Assembly: GCA_030407005.1 (NCBI GenBank)
Contig: JAUDYN010000007.1
Coordinates: 2,418,001 to 2,482,000 of the forward strand
From: Desarmillaria ectypa
Taxonomy: Eukaryota; Basidiomycota; Agaricomycetes; Agaricales; Physalacriaceae
Direction: 5' to 3'
DNA length: 64,000 bases
The notes beneath the pieces were generated by a model, which did not search any database, was not told the DNA's origin, and saw nothing but the letters and a program-made list of their open reading frames with translations. Every line of letters starts with the position of its first letter. Position 1 is the first letter of the stretch. A program made the position numbers and the translations under genes. Below, in pieces: positions 26,576-39,568 of this stretch.

Positions 26576-29017
26576 ATGTCTTCCAAAGAGCAGAGCAATG
26601 TTCTTCCAGCACCCGTGAATACTGGAATGGGTCGCTCGAGCCAGCCGCGTCGCTATGCGCTGTTTGTATTGGTTCCGTTTGTTCTCATTTGGGGGCATCT
26701 CTCATTCTCCAACAATATCATGGAGCACATTCAGAATTGGAAGTCGTGTGATATCAGCCAATATCATGATGGGGTCGGTGCGGAAGACGCGCTTGCATCG
26801 TCGTGCCAGCAAGTGGAGGCTTTGTACCCGTCGAAGCATGCCTCGTTCTGGAGTGAATTGGGGGATATCATTGGGACTGATGAGTTCAAGACGAAAGCGA
26901 TTAGCTGGTTGTCTGGAGCAGTACAAATTCCGTATGTTGTTTCTTGTGCAGGAATAGTACCGATGTGCTCACATGCTACAGCACGGAGTCTTATGATAGC
27001 ATGGATGATATCGGTGTTGACCCCCGCTGGGAAGCATTTGGTCCTTTCCACGACTACCTCTTGAATGCCTATCCTTTGACGTAAGTATCTGCTCAAAATC
27101 TTCGAATGTTTGTTTCTTGATACGCTTTCAGTCATGCTTCGCTCTCTCTCAAGAAAGTCAACACATGGGGCTTGTTGTACGAATGGACTGGATCTGATTC
27201 TACGTTGAAGCCCATAGTGTTGGCTGCGCATCAAGGTAGGCACATGAGCCTATAATCATCACATCATATAATGTCTATGCATCATTTAGATGTAGTTCCC
27301 GTAGATCCCAATACGGTAGACGAATGGATTCACCCACCCTACTCTGGATACTTCGATGGCAAGTCGTCAAAGCAGTACCTATCTCACAGATATTTAAATG
27401 TATTTCTCGTTAGGTGAACTGATTTGGGGAAGAGGATCGTCTGACGACAAGAGCGGTCTTATCGGCGTCATGCAAGTCCTTCCATCAGCCATCATATCCG
27501 CAAGGTTGGACTGACACCAATTTATTTAGGTCCACAATTGAAACGTTATTGGGGAAGGGCTTCAAACCTAATCGTACTGTCATCCTTGCCTTCGGATTTG
27601 ACGAAGAAGCAAGCGGAGTACATGTAAGTGACGCTTTCTATGCGAAATCACTGGGTACTGATTTTATAGTAGGGCGCCGCAGCGCTCGGGAAAGCTATGC
27701 TTGAAATATACGGGGAAGATGCCTTCGCTTTCCTCATTGACGAAGGCGGTAAGCCGGCTGGCTCATCGGATAAATACCCATCCCAATCTGTGATTTTACC
27801 CTAGGCGGATTTACAGATCAATATGGAACGATATTCGCTACCCCTGGTATAGCAGAAAAGGGATACATAGATGTAAAAGTTGATGTGGCTTCTCCTGGTG
27901 GCCACTCCTCTATTCCACCATCCCACACGGTATTGTTCTCACCTGTCAGTTTCCTATTAGTGCTGATTCCCGCCTCAAGAGCATCGGCATACTTTCAGCT
28001 CTTTTAGTCGAGTTTGAGGAGCATCCCTATGTCCCGAAATTGGTAAGCTCTTTTTCTATCTTGTTATTCCTTTGTAATTCATCTTATCTCTGTAGTCGAA
28101 AGAGGATGTCCTATACAGTACTCTTCAATGTTACACGGCACACGGCACAAAGGTACCTAAACGTCTGCGCCGCGCGATGGAACACTCGGCACATTCAGAC
28201 TGGGCCTTACGAGCACTTGAGAAGATTCTTTTCAAGGAGGCATTTTTCAAGAGCCTTGTCGAGACCACTCAAGCCATCGACTTGATTCACGGAGGCGTGA
28301 AGTCCAATGCTCTACCTGAACAAGCATACGCTGTCGTGAACCACCGTATCTCTACGCTCAGGTACGTAGCGAAAGGCTACACCTCCATTGAAATTCACCC
28401 TAGTTTTCAGCTCTGTCGCGGAAACGCAAGCTCATGACATCGCAACGATTAGGAAGTTGGCCCATAAATTTAATCTGACGTTCGCTGCCTTTGGAGAGAG
28501 TATCTCTGAAGCCGGTGCTCCTTCAAAGGGCAGTCTAACTCTGAGCGATGCCTTTGGTACTGCTTTGGAACCTGCACCTCGAACGCCTCTCTACGGAGAT
28601 GAAGCAGTCCCTTGGAGACTCCTATCTGGTACAATCAAGTCCACGTACAACGCACACAGATCAATAACAGGCAATGATAATATTGCCGTTAGCCCTGGTA
28701 TGTCAACCGGAAATACAGGTACTATCTTTCTGCTGCTGTACAAGATGACTGGCCGTCCTGACGGTTGTACAGATACACAATTCTATTGGAAACTTACGCC
28801 TCATATCTTCCGTTACAACCACAAAAATTCGGGATATGGTCCAAATCGGTTAAGTGGAGTTCATACCGTCAATGAAAGTGAGTGATATTTATTATACAGA
28901 ATTGATGAAGTTCTCTTGACTGTATTTGCTAATGTAGACATCAACGTTGATGCATTCCTTGAAATGATCCGTTTCTTCACCACCTTAATCTTGAATGCAG
29001 ACGAGTATGATCTGTGA
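26576..29017 (+). CDS. CPS1: M20 metallopeptidase, vacuolar carboxypeptidase S type
   Basis: Twelve exons: 26576-26931, 26982-27080, 27132-27235, 27290-27358, 27414-27471, 27530-27623, 27673-27748, 27805-27929, 27980-28042, 28096-28361, 28411-28877, 28938-29017; 618 residues. An N-terminal signal anchor (YALFVLVPFVLIWGHL) suits the type II membrane precursor delivered to the vacuole. Zinc-site motifs are intact: AAHQDVVPVD, GRGSSDDKSGL, FDEEASGVHG, IDEGGGFTD, and a late NRLSGVHTVNENI. It should release C-terminal amino acids from peptides. Two introns use GC donors with the best GC consensus (27359-27413, G|GCAAGT; 27472-27529, AT|GCAAGT). The ATG at 26576 was chosen over upstream non-ATG codons. 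Confidence 0.92.
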
Positions 29018-29114
29018 ATATGAAAGTCGCATAGTGTGTATGTACCTTGAATATGTTTGTAAATCCTAAACAACGACAAAGGCCGCCTCTATCTAACCAT
29101 ACACCTGGTGCCCA

Positions 29115-32100
29115 CTAGCCGATGACGACCAACGCACGGCTCCCTGGTCCTTCCTGTTCTTTGGGTTCTTGTCCTTGTTCTTTGGATTCGCCATGCATTA
29201 ACACCGCCCCGTATTGTTCACATGTCAAGCCCTCGTGAAATGTAACACGACACGACGGGCAAATCCAGGCAGAACAAGTCGGGCATCGAAGCATGGCTCC
29301 CGGGACCGGATTCTGCGCTGGGTATACTGAAGCGCAATAAGGTGTCGGGCAGTAAAAGAATTCGTCAGAATGCTCGTAGATGTAGGCCAAGAAGGATGAC
29401 TCTAGCAGGTCGCGCTGTTCCTCTTCCGAGAGAATCTGCATGAATATTTGGTGAGGGATGAAGGCTGAACAATCGGATACACCCGAATCATCATCGGAGC
29501 GCACTTGGGTGACACACTTCAAACCCGAAAATTTGGGTCCTATGGCAGTACGCATGAGGGTGTGCAAGCAGGAGTGACAGTACAAATGACCGCAAGGGAG
29601 GGCCACCTGGTTGATAGGCAGGACGCAGCAAAGGCCGCATCGAGAATCGTCATTTTCTTCTAGAGATGATATGAGAGTCTGGAGGATCTCTTCCGCTTTT
29701 TGCTTATTTTCCTCTAAGCCACGAACGAGAAGTGTTCTATCGATCAGGTCCATATCAACTTTCGTGGCTCCAATTGCATCATATAGCTGCTTCAAGCCGC
29801 CGTTCAACAAGCCGTGCAAGGAATGCTGAGGAAGGGGTACACAGAACTGCTGGGAATGAACGCGCCCCAACAAATCAAGGACGCTCTGCCTAGCCTCCAG
29901 CTGCCGTTCTTTGGGACCATATATACGAAGGATACGATTTAGAAAATCGAGTCCAATGTACACGCCATGTTTCTTATTGAGACGAGAGAGTTGTTTTTGG
30001 CAGCTGGCCAAATCAAAATAAGGATCCCATAACACCTTCCCTTCGACAAGCAGCGGCTCGCCCAACACCATCGTATCTAAACATTTTCTGGCTCGCGCAT
30101 ATTCTTCTTGGTCAGGAGAAAACAGACGGAGGACGATCGTGTCATCATCCCTGTTGTGGACGAGAATTTGACAGGTCTTGTACTCATCACGTAAAGATTC
30201 AACGTCGGTTTGGATGGGTGAGAATATACGCCGATCAATATTGTGATGAATGAAGTAGGTGTGTTTGACCCCTAGGCGGCCCAAGCCACTCAGGGAAGCA
30301 TGCTCTTTCCCATTGAGCGCTGCCACTGCCTTGGCCGCAGCGCAAGCCGTTACAAAATGAGCAAATCCCGTCGATTCCGGTCCATCATAAGCAACGGCTT
30401 CGACAGTATCCACCTCCCCGAAACATCTAAGCTCCTCCTGAAGACGCTGTACAGGGTCTCCGACGAAGGACAGTGGTCCTATGTGGATGGACAATTCCGG
30501 ATGGACTTTCAAAGAGTGTTTGAGCGTGACTGAGTCAACCTCACTCAGAAGACCATGTATTTGCACAGAAAAAGAGTCCTTCTGGTTCTTTTTCGGGCGG
30601 TTGAACTCCGCCTTGATTCTTCTACCCTGGAACGCCACTTTGTTCAACCTGTCCACCTCGCTCTTGGCCTCCGTAATCGAGTCATAGAAAAGCCATGCAG
30701 TGCAATAGGGTGTGGTCCAAGTCAATTTGACCGTCCTGCTTACTCTGGCAAATTCATAGAGTCGACCACCGGCTTGGTCGACTGTAGCCGTCAATGTACT
30801 GGACTGGTGCCATTCGGTGCCATCGAGGCTTTGAGCAGCCAGCGCAGCTGCCCAGCACTCCTCGAATTTGATCCGTGCAGTGCTGTCTGCGGGTTCGAGT
30901 CCGATTTCGACAGGAGTACCGTAGGACTGGACCATCTCGGTGATGGAGTCATCGTATACATCTGGAGGAAGATTGGAAAGCAGGAGCGTGGAAGTATTAA
31001 AGGGCGTAGTGACAGAGTCCGGAATGGCACCGGGCCCGTACTTGATAATGCAGTTGAAAAAATCGCCTACGGGAGGTTCCTAGTAGGAAAAGCGTGATGA
31101 ATGATTAGAGATAATGAAGGAGACAAAGACCCTACTAGATCATAATGCTCATCCACGCCCGCAGAAATAGAGTCCTAAACACCAATTACAGTCATTCGCC
31201 TACAAGAGTAACGGACTACCTACCTGATCGCCTTCTTGGTCTCCATTTACACTCAAAGCCTCATCTTCGGGTTCTTTATGGTGATCGTCTTGGGCTACTG
31301 CATCTGCAGCATCATCCCATGATCCTCCCCCTGGATCATCCCAAGACCCTTCTCCTGGATCATTCGATTTGGCTCGGCTCGCAGGGGCTGTTTCTGTTAT
31401 CGACGGATTCCATGTTCCGGTATTTTCTGGTGGTTCCCAAGAGCTCGCATTCCAAGGATCATCTTCCGGCGCTTCGGCACCTTCAGGGGGGTCACTATCG
31501 TGACTAAACGAACATTTATCGCCGTAAGAACAATTTATGCCGTAACGGCATGGCCTAGATGATCGAGTACGGTTGCTGGATGTATTCCCCCAGCCTGCAT
31601 CGTCTATGGATTTATGTTTAGGAAGGACAAGATATACCCTGCCGAAGCTTACCGGCCTGATCATTCCGTGGGGAGTATTCATTACTCCCTCCACCATCAG
31701 CAAACTCTGACGAATGGCTACGGCCTGCCGACGCGGCACTATTTTGAGTTCTAAACCCTGCATCCCGCTCATTGTCGCAAGGAGCTTCGTGTCGATAGGG
31801 ACATTGCAGGCCATTCCGACACTTGCCCTTCGAGTGGAAGGAGCATACTGGGGCCACAGGTCTGGGTGGGACTGGTATCGCATCAGAGTCTGGAAGGCCT
31901 TGGATCCCTTGATCCTTGTGCAATTGCAAAATTTGGTATTCCTCTGGTAACAAGGTATGTCGAAGTGTACATGATGAATCAGGACAAGATCCTCTAATCG
32001 CAAAGAGGTTGCATAGGGGTGACGGATGGATTGGATTAGCTAGAAGAAGGTGATACTGATGATCTGTGAGGAAGTGAGGAAGATGACAGTCCGGAATAGT

Positions 32101-32778
32101 GCATGATCCTCGTAGGGCATACACCGAACAAGGTAGGTTCTGATGCTGCTTTGAAGGAAAATGAGCTGCGGGACCATCAGGAACCGCATCGGAGGAGAAG
32201 AGCATCTGAGAATGGTTGAAAGGGGAAGGAAGAGAAGACAGCGTATTAGCTGCGTGGATGTCTTCAGGCGCGACCTTCATAAAACTTTTATCGCCATGGT
32301 CGTTGTTAAGTGGCGAGGCAGAAACAGGAGGGTCTAAAGAAGATTCAGAGAGTTGACCTCTTGGCAACAAATCAGAGATTTCCCCTCCAGCGCCGATTTC
32401 GGGCGGTAAGGGTGGGGAAGTGTTCGATAATCCAACATCTGCAGCCTCAGCTCTAGGTGACTTTACTTCAGCATCCGCTTCTACAGCTACTGTAGTACCT
32501 ATCAGAATGATTAATAGTTTGAACCATCCCCGAAGGACGTTTCTATACATACCTCTTATCGATGGCGACTCTTGTCGGTGTTCAGTATGGTGCGCCGTAG
32601 GAGACCCTTTGGTGTGGACATTGATACACTTGTCACCAAATCGACATTTTCCTGAAATAAAGTAAGGGCATGTCACCGGTGGTGCGGCCTTGGCAGCAGA
32701 AGGATTATGTGAAAACAAGCAACTCGACCCTTTCGTACACGCGCCGCTTTGAAAGTACTTGCAGGGAGTTTGTGACAT
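29115..32778 (-). CDS. CCCH zinc finger / RRM / RING-IBR protein
   Basis: Exons 32553-32778, 31653-32498, 31224-31594, 31136-31174 and 29115-31079 (5' to 3') give 1148 residues. Six CCCH fingers are spread over the first ~480 residues (for example CKYFQSGACTKGSSCLFSH and CPYFISGKCRFGDKCINVH). RRM-like folds follow (STLLLSNLPPDVYDD; ELRCFGEVDTVEAVAYD). The C-terminus has a RING (CGLCCVLPINQVALPCGHLY) and an IBR (YCPTPYC...CPTCSAWICPSC...FHEGLTC). No RING2 follows: after the IBR there is only a Gly/Glu/Gln-rich tail of about 35 residues and the stop. The architecture suggests an RNA-binding ubiquitin ligase or adaptor, resembling the tail of plant DEAH-RBR helicases without the helicase. Function is inferred. 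Confidence 0.88.
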
Positions 32779-33026
32779 TTTCGAACGGGCATTACAGAAT
32801 AACAAGAGCTTGGATAACCGAAGGATTCGACGCGCGATTTTATCCACTTACACGCGTGACATGATGGTAGGAAGCAAAGATTGCATCGAAAGAGCTGAGG
32901 AAGGCAGGAAGCCTCATTGTAAGTGACATGAGGTCACGCATGACATAGATCGTGTCACTCAGTCACACCAATTCACACGTCGCTTGCACAGGCACACATT
33001 CAAGAACAGCGCCGCGCAGGGTACGA

Positions 33027-36000
33027 ATGGTCTACCACAATCTCAAAGGTACGATTATCCTCAGATTACGCATTCCTAGCCTAACTTTGATACCAGCCCT
33101 CATCAAGGGTATCCGATCATGCAAGGTACGCAGCATTAACGCAGTCGACCCGAGCTGTAACGACCGACATCACCTCATTAGACCGTGGCGGACGAGAGGG
33201 CTCTGATTCAGCAAGAGTCTGCAGCGATTCGCGCGTCCTTTCGTGATGAGGACTCATATGCTCGACACAACAATATCGCCAAACTCCTCTACATCCATAT
33301 GCTGGGCTCGCCGGCACATTTTGGACAAATAGAATGCCTCAAGCTTGTAGCAAGCCCCCGTTTTGCGGATAAACGCCTTGGATATCTTGGTATCATGCTG
33401 CTATTGAATGAGAAGCAGGAGGTGTTAACGTTGGTGACAAATTCCCTCAAGAAGTACGCAGTGCTTTTTCCTCGTAGTCGATTTCAGACACTAATGCCTT
33501 TACAGTGATATGGCTCATTCCAATATGTATGCCGTTGGGCTGGCACTCTGCACTTTTGCCAATATTGCTTCCGAAGAGATGTCGCGCGATCTGGCCAATG
33601 AGATAGAAAAGCTTTTGGGTTCCAGTAACACGTACATACGCAAGAAGGCGAGTACAAATACAAACTTTCTCCTTCGCCAACTCACATGTAGGAAAGGCGG
33701 CACTGTGTGCTTTGAGAGTCATCAAGAAAGTCCCCGACCTAACCGATCACTTTGTCTCCAAAGCTAAGAACCTCCTGACCGACCGTAATCATGGTGTCCT
33801 GCTTTCATCAATAACGCTGATAACTGAAATGTGTCAAACTGATCCCTCGGTTCTCAATGAATTTCGAAATGTTCGTATACATCCATCGTGGCTTAGAGTA
33901 TCTAACAGCCTTCCGTAGGCTGTCCCAATCCTTGTTCGAACCCTCAAGTCACTAGTCACAACAGGCTACAGTCCTGAGCATGATGTGTCTGGGATCGCGG
34001 ACCCATTTCTTCAAGTTAAAATACTGCGTTTGTTGCGTCTCCTAGGCAAAGGTGACGAGCATGCGAGTGATACAATGAATGATATACTGGCGCAGGTAAA
34101 TTCATATGTGTCTCATTGATGCTTTGCCTCAACCCGACCATAGGTCGCCACAAACACAGATTCCACAAAGAACGTCGGAAACTCTATACTATACGAAACC
34201 GTGCTAACAGTCTTGGAGATTGAAGCTGATACGGGATTGCGCGTTATGGCCATTAATATTCTAGGGAAGTTCTTGAGTAATCGAGATAACAACATTCGGT
34301 ACGTGTCCTCGTTTTGCATCTATGACTAGAGTGTTGACTGGTTAGAATATAGTTACGTTGCTCTCAACACATTGAATAAGGTGGTGTCAATGGATACTAA
34401 TGCCGTTCAACGACATCGAAACATTATCCTTGACTGCCTGCGTGACGCTGATATTTCTATTCGTCGTCGCGCACTAGAACTATCTTATGCTCTCATTAAC
34501 GAACAAAATGTTCGGGTTCTAGTCAGAGAGCTGTCAGCGTTTTTAGAAATTGCGGATGATGAGTTCAAGATCGGGATGACAACTCAAATATGTCTGGCTG
34601 CGGAGAGATTTGCTCCAAGTAAAAGATGGCATATTGACACCGTTTTGCGTGTGCTCAAACTGGTCCGTGACCATTTCTTTTGTGTCATTCGCATGCACAG
34701 GCTTACAGGCTTACAGGCTGGCAACTTTATACGCGAGGAAGTCTTGTCGGCATTTATCAGATTGGTGGCGCACACACCAGAACTTCAAGCCTATACGGCA
34801 TCGCGATTGTATAAGGCTTTGAGAGACGATATATCTCAGGAATCACTGACGCTTGCTGCAACTTGGATCATTGGAGAATACAGTGAGATTATAATAGAAG
34901 GTGGTCTTGTTGACGATGATGTGACGATGCAGGTCTGTTTTCAGTCATTCACTTACAGTACCTGTGCTCATCATATCTCATACAGGTCACAGACAAGGAA
35001 CTTGTGGATTTACTGTTGTCTATTCTTGACTCGCCATATGCTAACTATCTGACGCGACAATACGTTCTCTCCGCGATAACTAAAATGGCGGCGCGACCTA
35101 CGACGTCCGCCGCACAGCAAGAACGTATATCTGAAGTTCTAACACAATATACGACAAGTCCAGAGCTTGAGCTGCAGCAGCGTGCGGTAGAGTTCGCTAG
35201 CTTGTTCAATCTTGGTGAGCTGAGGGAAGGTGTACTGGAACGAATGCCTCTTCCAGAGCTCAAGGCCACCATCATGGGAGTCGGTCAGTGCAAAATTTGC
35301 TGTGTGTCATCCGATAATGTAACCAAGTTTTAGTGAGCGAAAGCAAGCCTGTTGGGTCGACGGAATCACGGAATCTTCTAGGGGACGAGCCAGTATCACC
35401 CGTCAACGGATCATCCACGCCGTCTGCGCCCAATGATCAGCAGCTCATTGCTGAGATCTTTGGTTCATCGGGTGGAAGCTCCACTCCTTCAACAAACGCG
35501 TCACCTAAGCCTACTTCACAGCGAACAACTATAGATGATATTCTCGGATTATTCGGACCGAGTAACGGCACAATGACTCTAACGCCCACTGTGCCATCTG
35601 CTTCGCCCTCCCTTGTCTCTACTCCCTCCCCGTTTGATAGCCCTACATCACCGCCACTTCAGACCCCGGCTCCTCATCCGCAACCTGCTGCCTCTCATCT
35701 CATCTCGTACACTGCGTACGATAGGAACGAGCTCAAGATTACACTCACGCCTCAAACATCTCCTACGAGACCTGGAGTGGTCCTCATACTTGCCCGATTC
35801 CAAATAACGGGTGGAAATGCTGCGACCGGTCTCACATTCCAGGCAGCCGTTCCGAAAGTAAGTTTAAGTCAGGCCATCACATCGGGATGCTCACATTTTC
35901 GTCATCCACCAGTCACAACAGTTGCAAATGCAACCAATGTCAAGTCCAAACGTGAATCCTGGTTCAACAGAATCTCAGCAAATGCGCGTAATATCTCCAC

Positions 36001-36169
36001 CTGGCGTAGGTCAAATTCCATTAAAGTAAATTCATATGTTGAGGTTGATCAATTTCAAAAGGCCAATGTACGGCTGCGCCTGCGTATCGCCTACACTCTT
36101 GCCGGCCGCGCCGTACAGGACCAGGTCGACTTTTCTGGGTTCCCGCCGGGTTTGACGGGTGGATCATAG
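33027..36169 (+). CDS. APL4: AP-1 clathrin adaptor gamma subunit (gamma-adaptin)
   Basis: Thirteen exons: 33027-33048, 33097-33125, 33182-33453, 33506-33647, 33697-33870, 33919-34095, 34144-34298, 34353-34662, 34717-34932, 34986-35283, 35334-35857, 35913-36005, 36062-36169; 839 residues. The adaptin trunk is intact ([55 protein letters not shown]), followed by a Ser/Thr/Pro hinge and a C-terminal GAE ear ([30 protein letters not shown]). AP-1 sorts cargo between trans-Golgi and endosomes. Intron 4 (33648-33696) is read as GC-AG (AAG|GCGAGT) because this gives the conserved RKKAALC; a GT-AG alternative adds residues. The acceptor at 34716 sits in a repeated GGCTTACAG tract. Starts 248 bp from the divergent CCCH gene. 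Confidence 0.94.
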
Positions 36170-36484
36170 TATAGTATCCGCATATATTAGTAAACGACTC
36201 TCGGCTTGTTTTTACATAGGTATGGCCTTAGCGACTTTGTAGACCAGATTTCACTGGACGCCGGGCTGATAGATCTGAAATCAATGGCTGGTATGGATTT
36301 GATCAGGATTTATTACTGTTTTCCTTCAAAGTCCAAAATCCTTGTCCTACTTACTATGGGAAATAAGGATGGGTATATATATCCGTTGGTTGATCAAACA
36401 GTGGGTAAATAGAAGGAGTGAAGGACTTTTAGAAGATTGAAATGTTCATATATTAGCAGGTTCTGGCAGCCCGATATCTCCTTT
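36170..36484. other. Short convergent intergenic region
   Basis: About 315 bp between the 3' ends of gamma-adaptin and the thaumatin-like gene. A/T-rich, presumably holding both 3' UTRs. Nothing else seen. Confidence 0.4.
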
Positions 36485-37746
36485 TTAAGGACAGAAGGTG
36501 AGCACTAACCGTGTGAAAAGCTACTATGAGTTGCTGTGCATCTGATAATGTGGTTTAAACACGAACCGTAGTTGGCCACAAGGGTACTCCCACACGTCCA
36601 CAAGGCGGTGTCGCTGCTCTCGTCGTAGGCGTAAACATAGGAATCGGGGCAGCCATCCTCTGTTCATGGGAAGACCAGGTATTCCAAAGGAGCAGGAGAT
36701 GAAACTTACTGAAGTAGCTGTAGTATTCAACACCGCTACTTGGGCAAGTGGCAGCAGTTGCCGGATTCAGCTAGGGAGCGCATCAGAACCCGTGCTTTAC
36801 TCCAAGACATGTTTCTTACCTTGGTTGCCATCAAGATTGGCAAAACACGCGCTCTTGCAGCCGACTGTAGTCCCAGACGATGTTAAGGCGAGCTCGGATG
36901 GGCCTGGATCAGTGAGTGGTTATTATTCTATAGAACGGAGAAAAGAAACAGGTAACTTACAGTTGGTATTGAGGTTGGTGGGGCAGCTCGCAGTAGAGCA
37001 ACCAGCGTTGTTAGTGATGGCCATTGGAATATTGAACCCGTCGACAAGAGAAACTGGAATCCTCGTAAACCGGAAGTTATGTATTCGAATAAGAGAAGAC
37101 GGCTCACCATCGTACCAGTCTTCACCGTTAGATCCTCCAAGAGTCCACTCAGCAACAGAAGTGGGAGGAACATCCTAATCTCTTCATGAGCTCAGATGTT
37201 TCGAGATTTTCAAAGATGAGCTTACAGTTCCGGTAGCTAAATCACATTCCAGTCCACCATTACATCCACTAGTGATACAGGAAGTAGGCCCAGGGTTGGT
37301 AGAAAAGTCACAATCCGTACGGCCCTAGGTAATGTCAGGGAGATTCGAATGAGGAAATAGCGTTGTACCCAAATGCGACCGGCTGTCCAGTCACCCGGGA
37401 CGGAGAAAGACACTGTACCTCCAGCCGCTGCTTCCCAACTTCAAGCACCATGATTAGATTATGAAGTATCAGAATGAATGGTGCAAACCGATGGCTTGGT
37501 TGGGTACAGAGGTGCCAACTTTGAGGTCGGTATAAATCTACAGCGAGTTTAGCGTGATCGGGTATCGCGATACATAGCGGCTGATTTACCGTTGGCCTGG
37601 AGAACGTGGGTTAGGATATTTCAATGACATCGGTTGTGGTGCACGCACCATATAGTGTAGACGCAGTTGTTAGTAACAGTGAAAGTACGCGTCGCATAGG
37701 TGGACGAAGCGACGGCGAGAGCGACAAATACAGCGAGTCCTTTCAT
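36485..37746 (-). CDS. Thaumatin-like protein, with a frame break near the 3' end
   Basis: Likely exons, 5' to 3': 37649-37746, 37590-37596 (7 nt), 37489-37537, 37369-37430, 37226-37324, 37108-37174, 36961-37053, 36820-36903, 36710-36770, 36567-36659, 36485-36504. It opens with a signal peptide (MKGLAVFVALAVASSTYATR) and carries thaumatin blocks: RIWGRTDCDF, GCNGGLECD, PPTSVAEWTLGGSNGEDWYD, SLVDGFNIPM, CKSACFANLDGNQ, CPSSGVEYYSYF, YAYDESSDTALW and the final TFCP. Thaumatin-like proteins are secreted; fungal ones can bind or cleave beta-glucan. Two problems: the exon 3/4 junction keeps frame only by skipping a conserved GWEA-like block, and exons 36820-36903 and 36710-36770 cannot be joined in frame (the NCC...TCPSSG block is out of frame). 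It may be a recent pseudogene, or the sequence has an error. Confidence 0.75.
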
Positions 37747-39568
37747 GATGTTGTTTGGAATCTATCACGGTCTAGCGAAATGAATGCAGTGGCGACTTCT
37801 GATAGTGAAAAGACGTTGGAGATATCGGATGATAGGGAATAAAGGTCTTTTCATACCGCGAATATATTGCAAGCATGCAGGCATATGGTGGCAACAGATT
37901 GTTATGGGAGGGGCCCTTTCAAGTTTGTATGGTCTCGGTGTCACCCACTTGTTAACTTCGTCTTCCGCAGCATGATTGTAGTAGATCAGGCGAGCTGGTA
38001 TTCACGTTTCAGTGAATATACGCGAGGCTGCCTTAACACATGTGTGCTCTGTTGCACATGAAGGAGGGGCGACTCATACTATCGGAGGATATGATAACAT
38101 CTTGACAATGAATATATATGAGTTCGGTATCCAGTTAGCAACTAAAAGCAGAGTTTCGTCGAAATACGCGGAACGGGTTTTCCTTTCGTTAAATTTTATA
38201 GTTTATAGAAAAATAAGAGGAGAGATGCCTTGTAGATATGACGGATGCTGCATCCTAGCGGCTTCACCTTGTTGTATAGGTCAACGGTCAGCGTACACTC
38301 CCGTAGGATGAAATTGTGCGGGAACGTTGAATGGCAACGTTGATCGTTGGTCGGCTAAAACAGGCTAAAACCCGAATCTGGCAATCAAAAGTAAATCATA
38401 CAGGTACCGCGTCATACATCGTGCTCAATGGCTCAAAGTACTTACTAACTGTTTCAATTTTCCACCCCTACCAACATTGGTGAGCGTTGGTGTGAGCGGT
38501 GGCTATATGGCAACATTTCTTGACGAAACCTAAATACAGACCATGGACGTGGTTCACTGCTGAAGCTGGTGCATTTTCTCCACAGAAAAACGAGACCTCA
38601 AAATGTTGTGACATTTCATTTGAACTTCTAATGGTGAAAATAAGTTCAAAAAGCAACTTGAAAGATGAAATATTTCCCGTACACTTTGGGGGTAAGGAAA
38701 AGAGCCAGAAAAACGGAACGAAAAAGGCGTTTCCCGCAGTCAGAACAAAGGAAACCTCTTTTCATTCACAGAAAAATGCCATTTTTGATATGCGAAAGGA
38801 GCGCTAGATAGAACTAGTTTTTCATTGTGCTTTCCGTATCCCATCTTTGCACCATTCAAAGGGAAAGAAACGTCACAACATATTCAGAATACGTTTTTCC
38901 GTCTTGAAAAGGAACCGGCCCCAGCAGTGATTATACCCATGCATGTATCGTGTGAACTGGCGCCAACATTGACTATTTCTTTTGATTACCATGTTCTTTG
39001 CTAAAATATTTCAAGAAAAGAGATTGTTAGTTGAACCAATGTTGAGTTCATTTCGAGTTGAATAAAGCAATGCGGCGCCGGCTCCCTCAATGATAGGAAC
39101 ATACTGGTTGCTGGTTGATAAGTACTCAGAAGCAAGGCATATTGTAAGTCGTATTTCGGAGGCGCGTGCTGGGGTGACGTGTCCCTTTCTTTCACGGTTC
39201 TTCATTCCCTACTTCGTGGACATTGAAATCAAATGAATTGACCAGTACTTACCAGAGACCAGGGGCGTGAATCGAAATCGTTATCGTCTTGAATATCATA
39301 TGGCGGCAACCTTCCTACGCCAAAGGGTATTCAAGCAAATTTAAGCAAGTCTATATCCAAGGCTGTACGTACTCAAAAGCTCTATATTCTACAGGGTATG
39401 TATCTAGGATGCTATTAGTGTATCATGCAGGTGTCATGAATGGATTAGATATCATAGTATGGAGTCTAGTAAGTCTATGATAGATAAATCTAAAACCTAA
39501 AACGAAAGGTAACGTACATTATCAGTATAGTGGAACCCAAGATGAAGCAAAATCTACCATAATGATAA
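37747..39568. other. Gene-poor accessory region
   Basis: About 1.8 kb. A plus-strand frame at 38499-38807 (102 codons, Lys/Ser-rich) has no recognisable family and unusual composition; I do not call it a gene. Parts near 38160-38220 and 39000-39060 are A/T-rich. No LTR ends, terminal repeats or RNA genes were recognised. Confidence 0.35.

Noticed and set aside
38499..38807. 102-codon plus-strand frame in the accessory region
   Set aside because: Lys/Ser-rich, no family resemblance, no matching introns or context.
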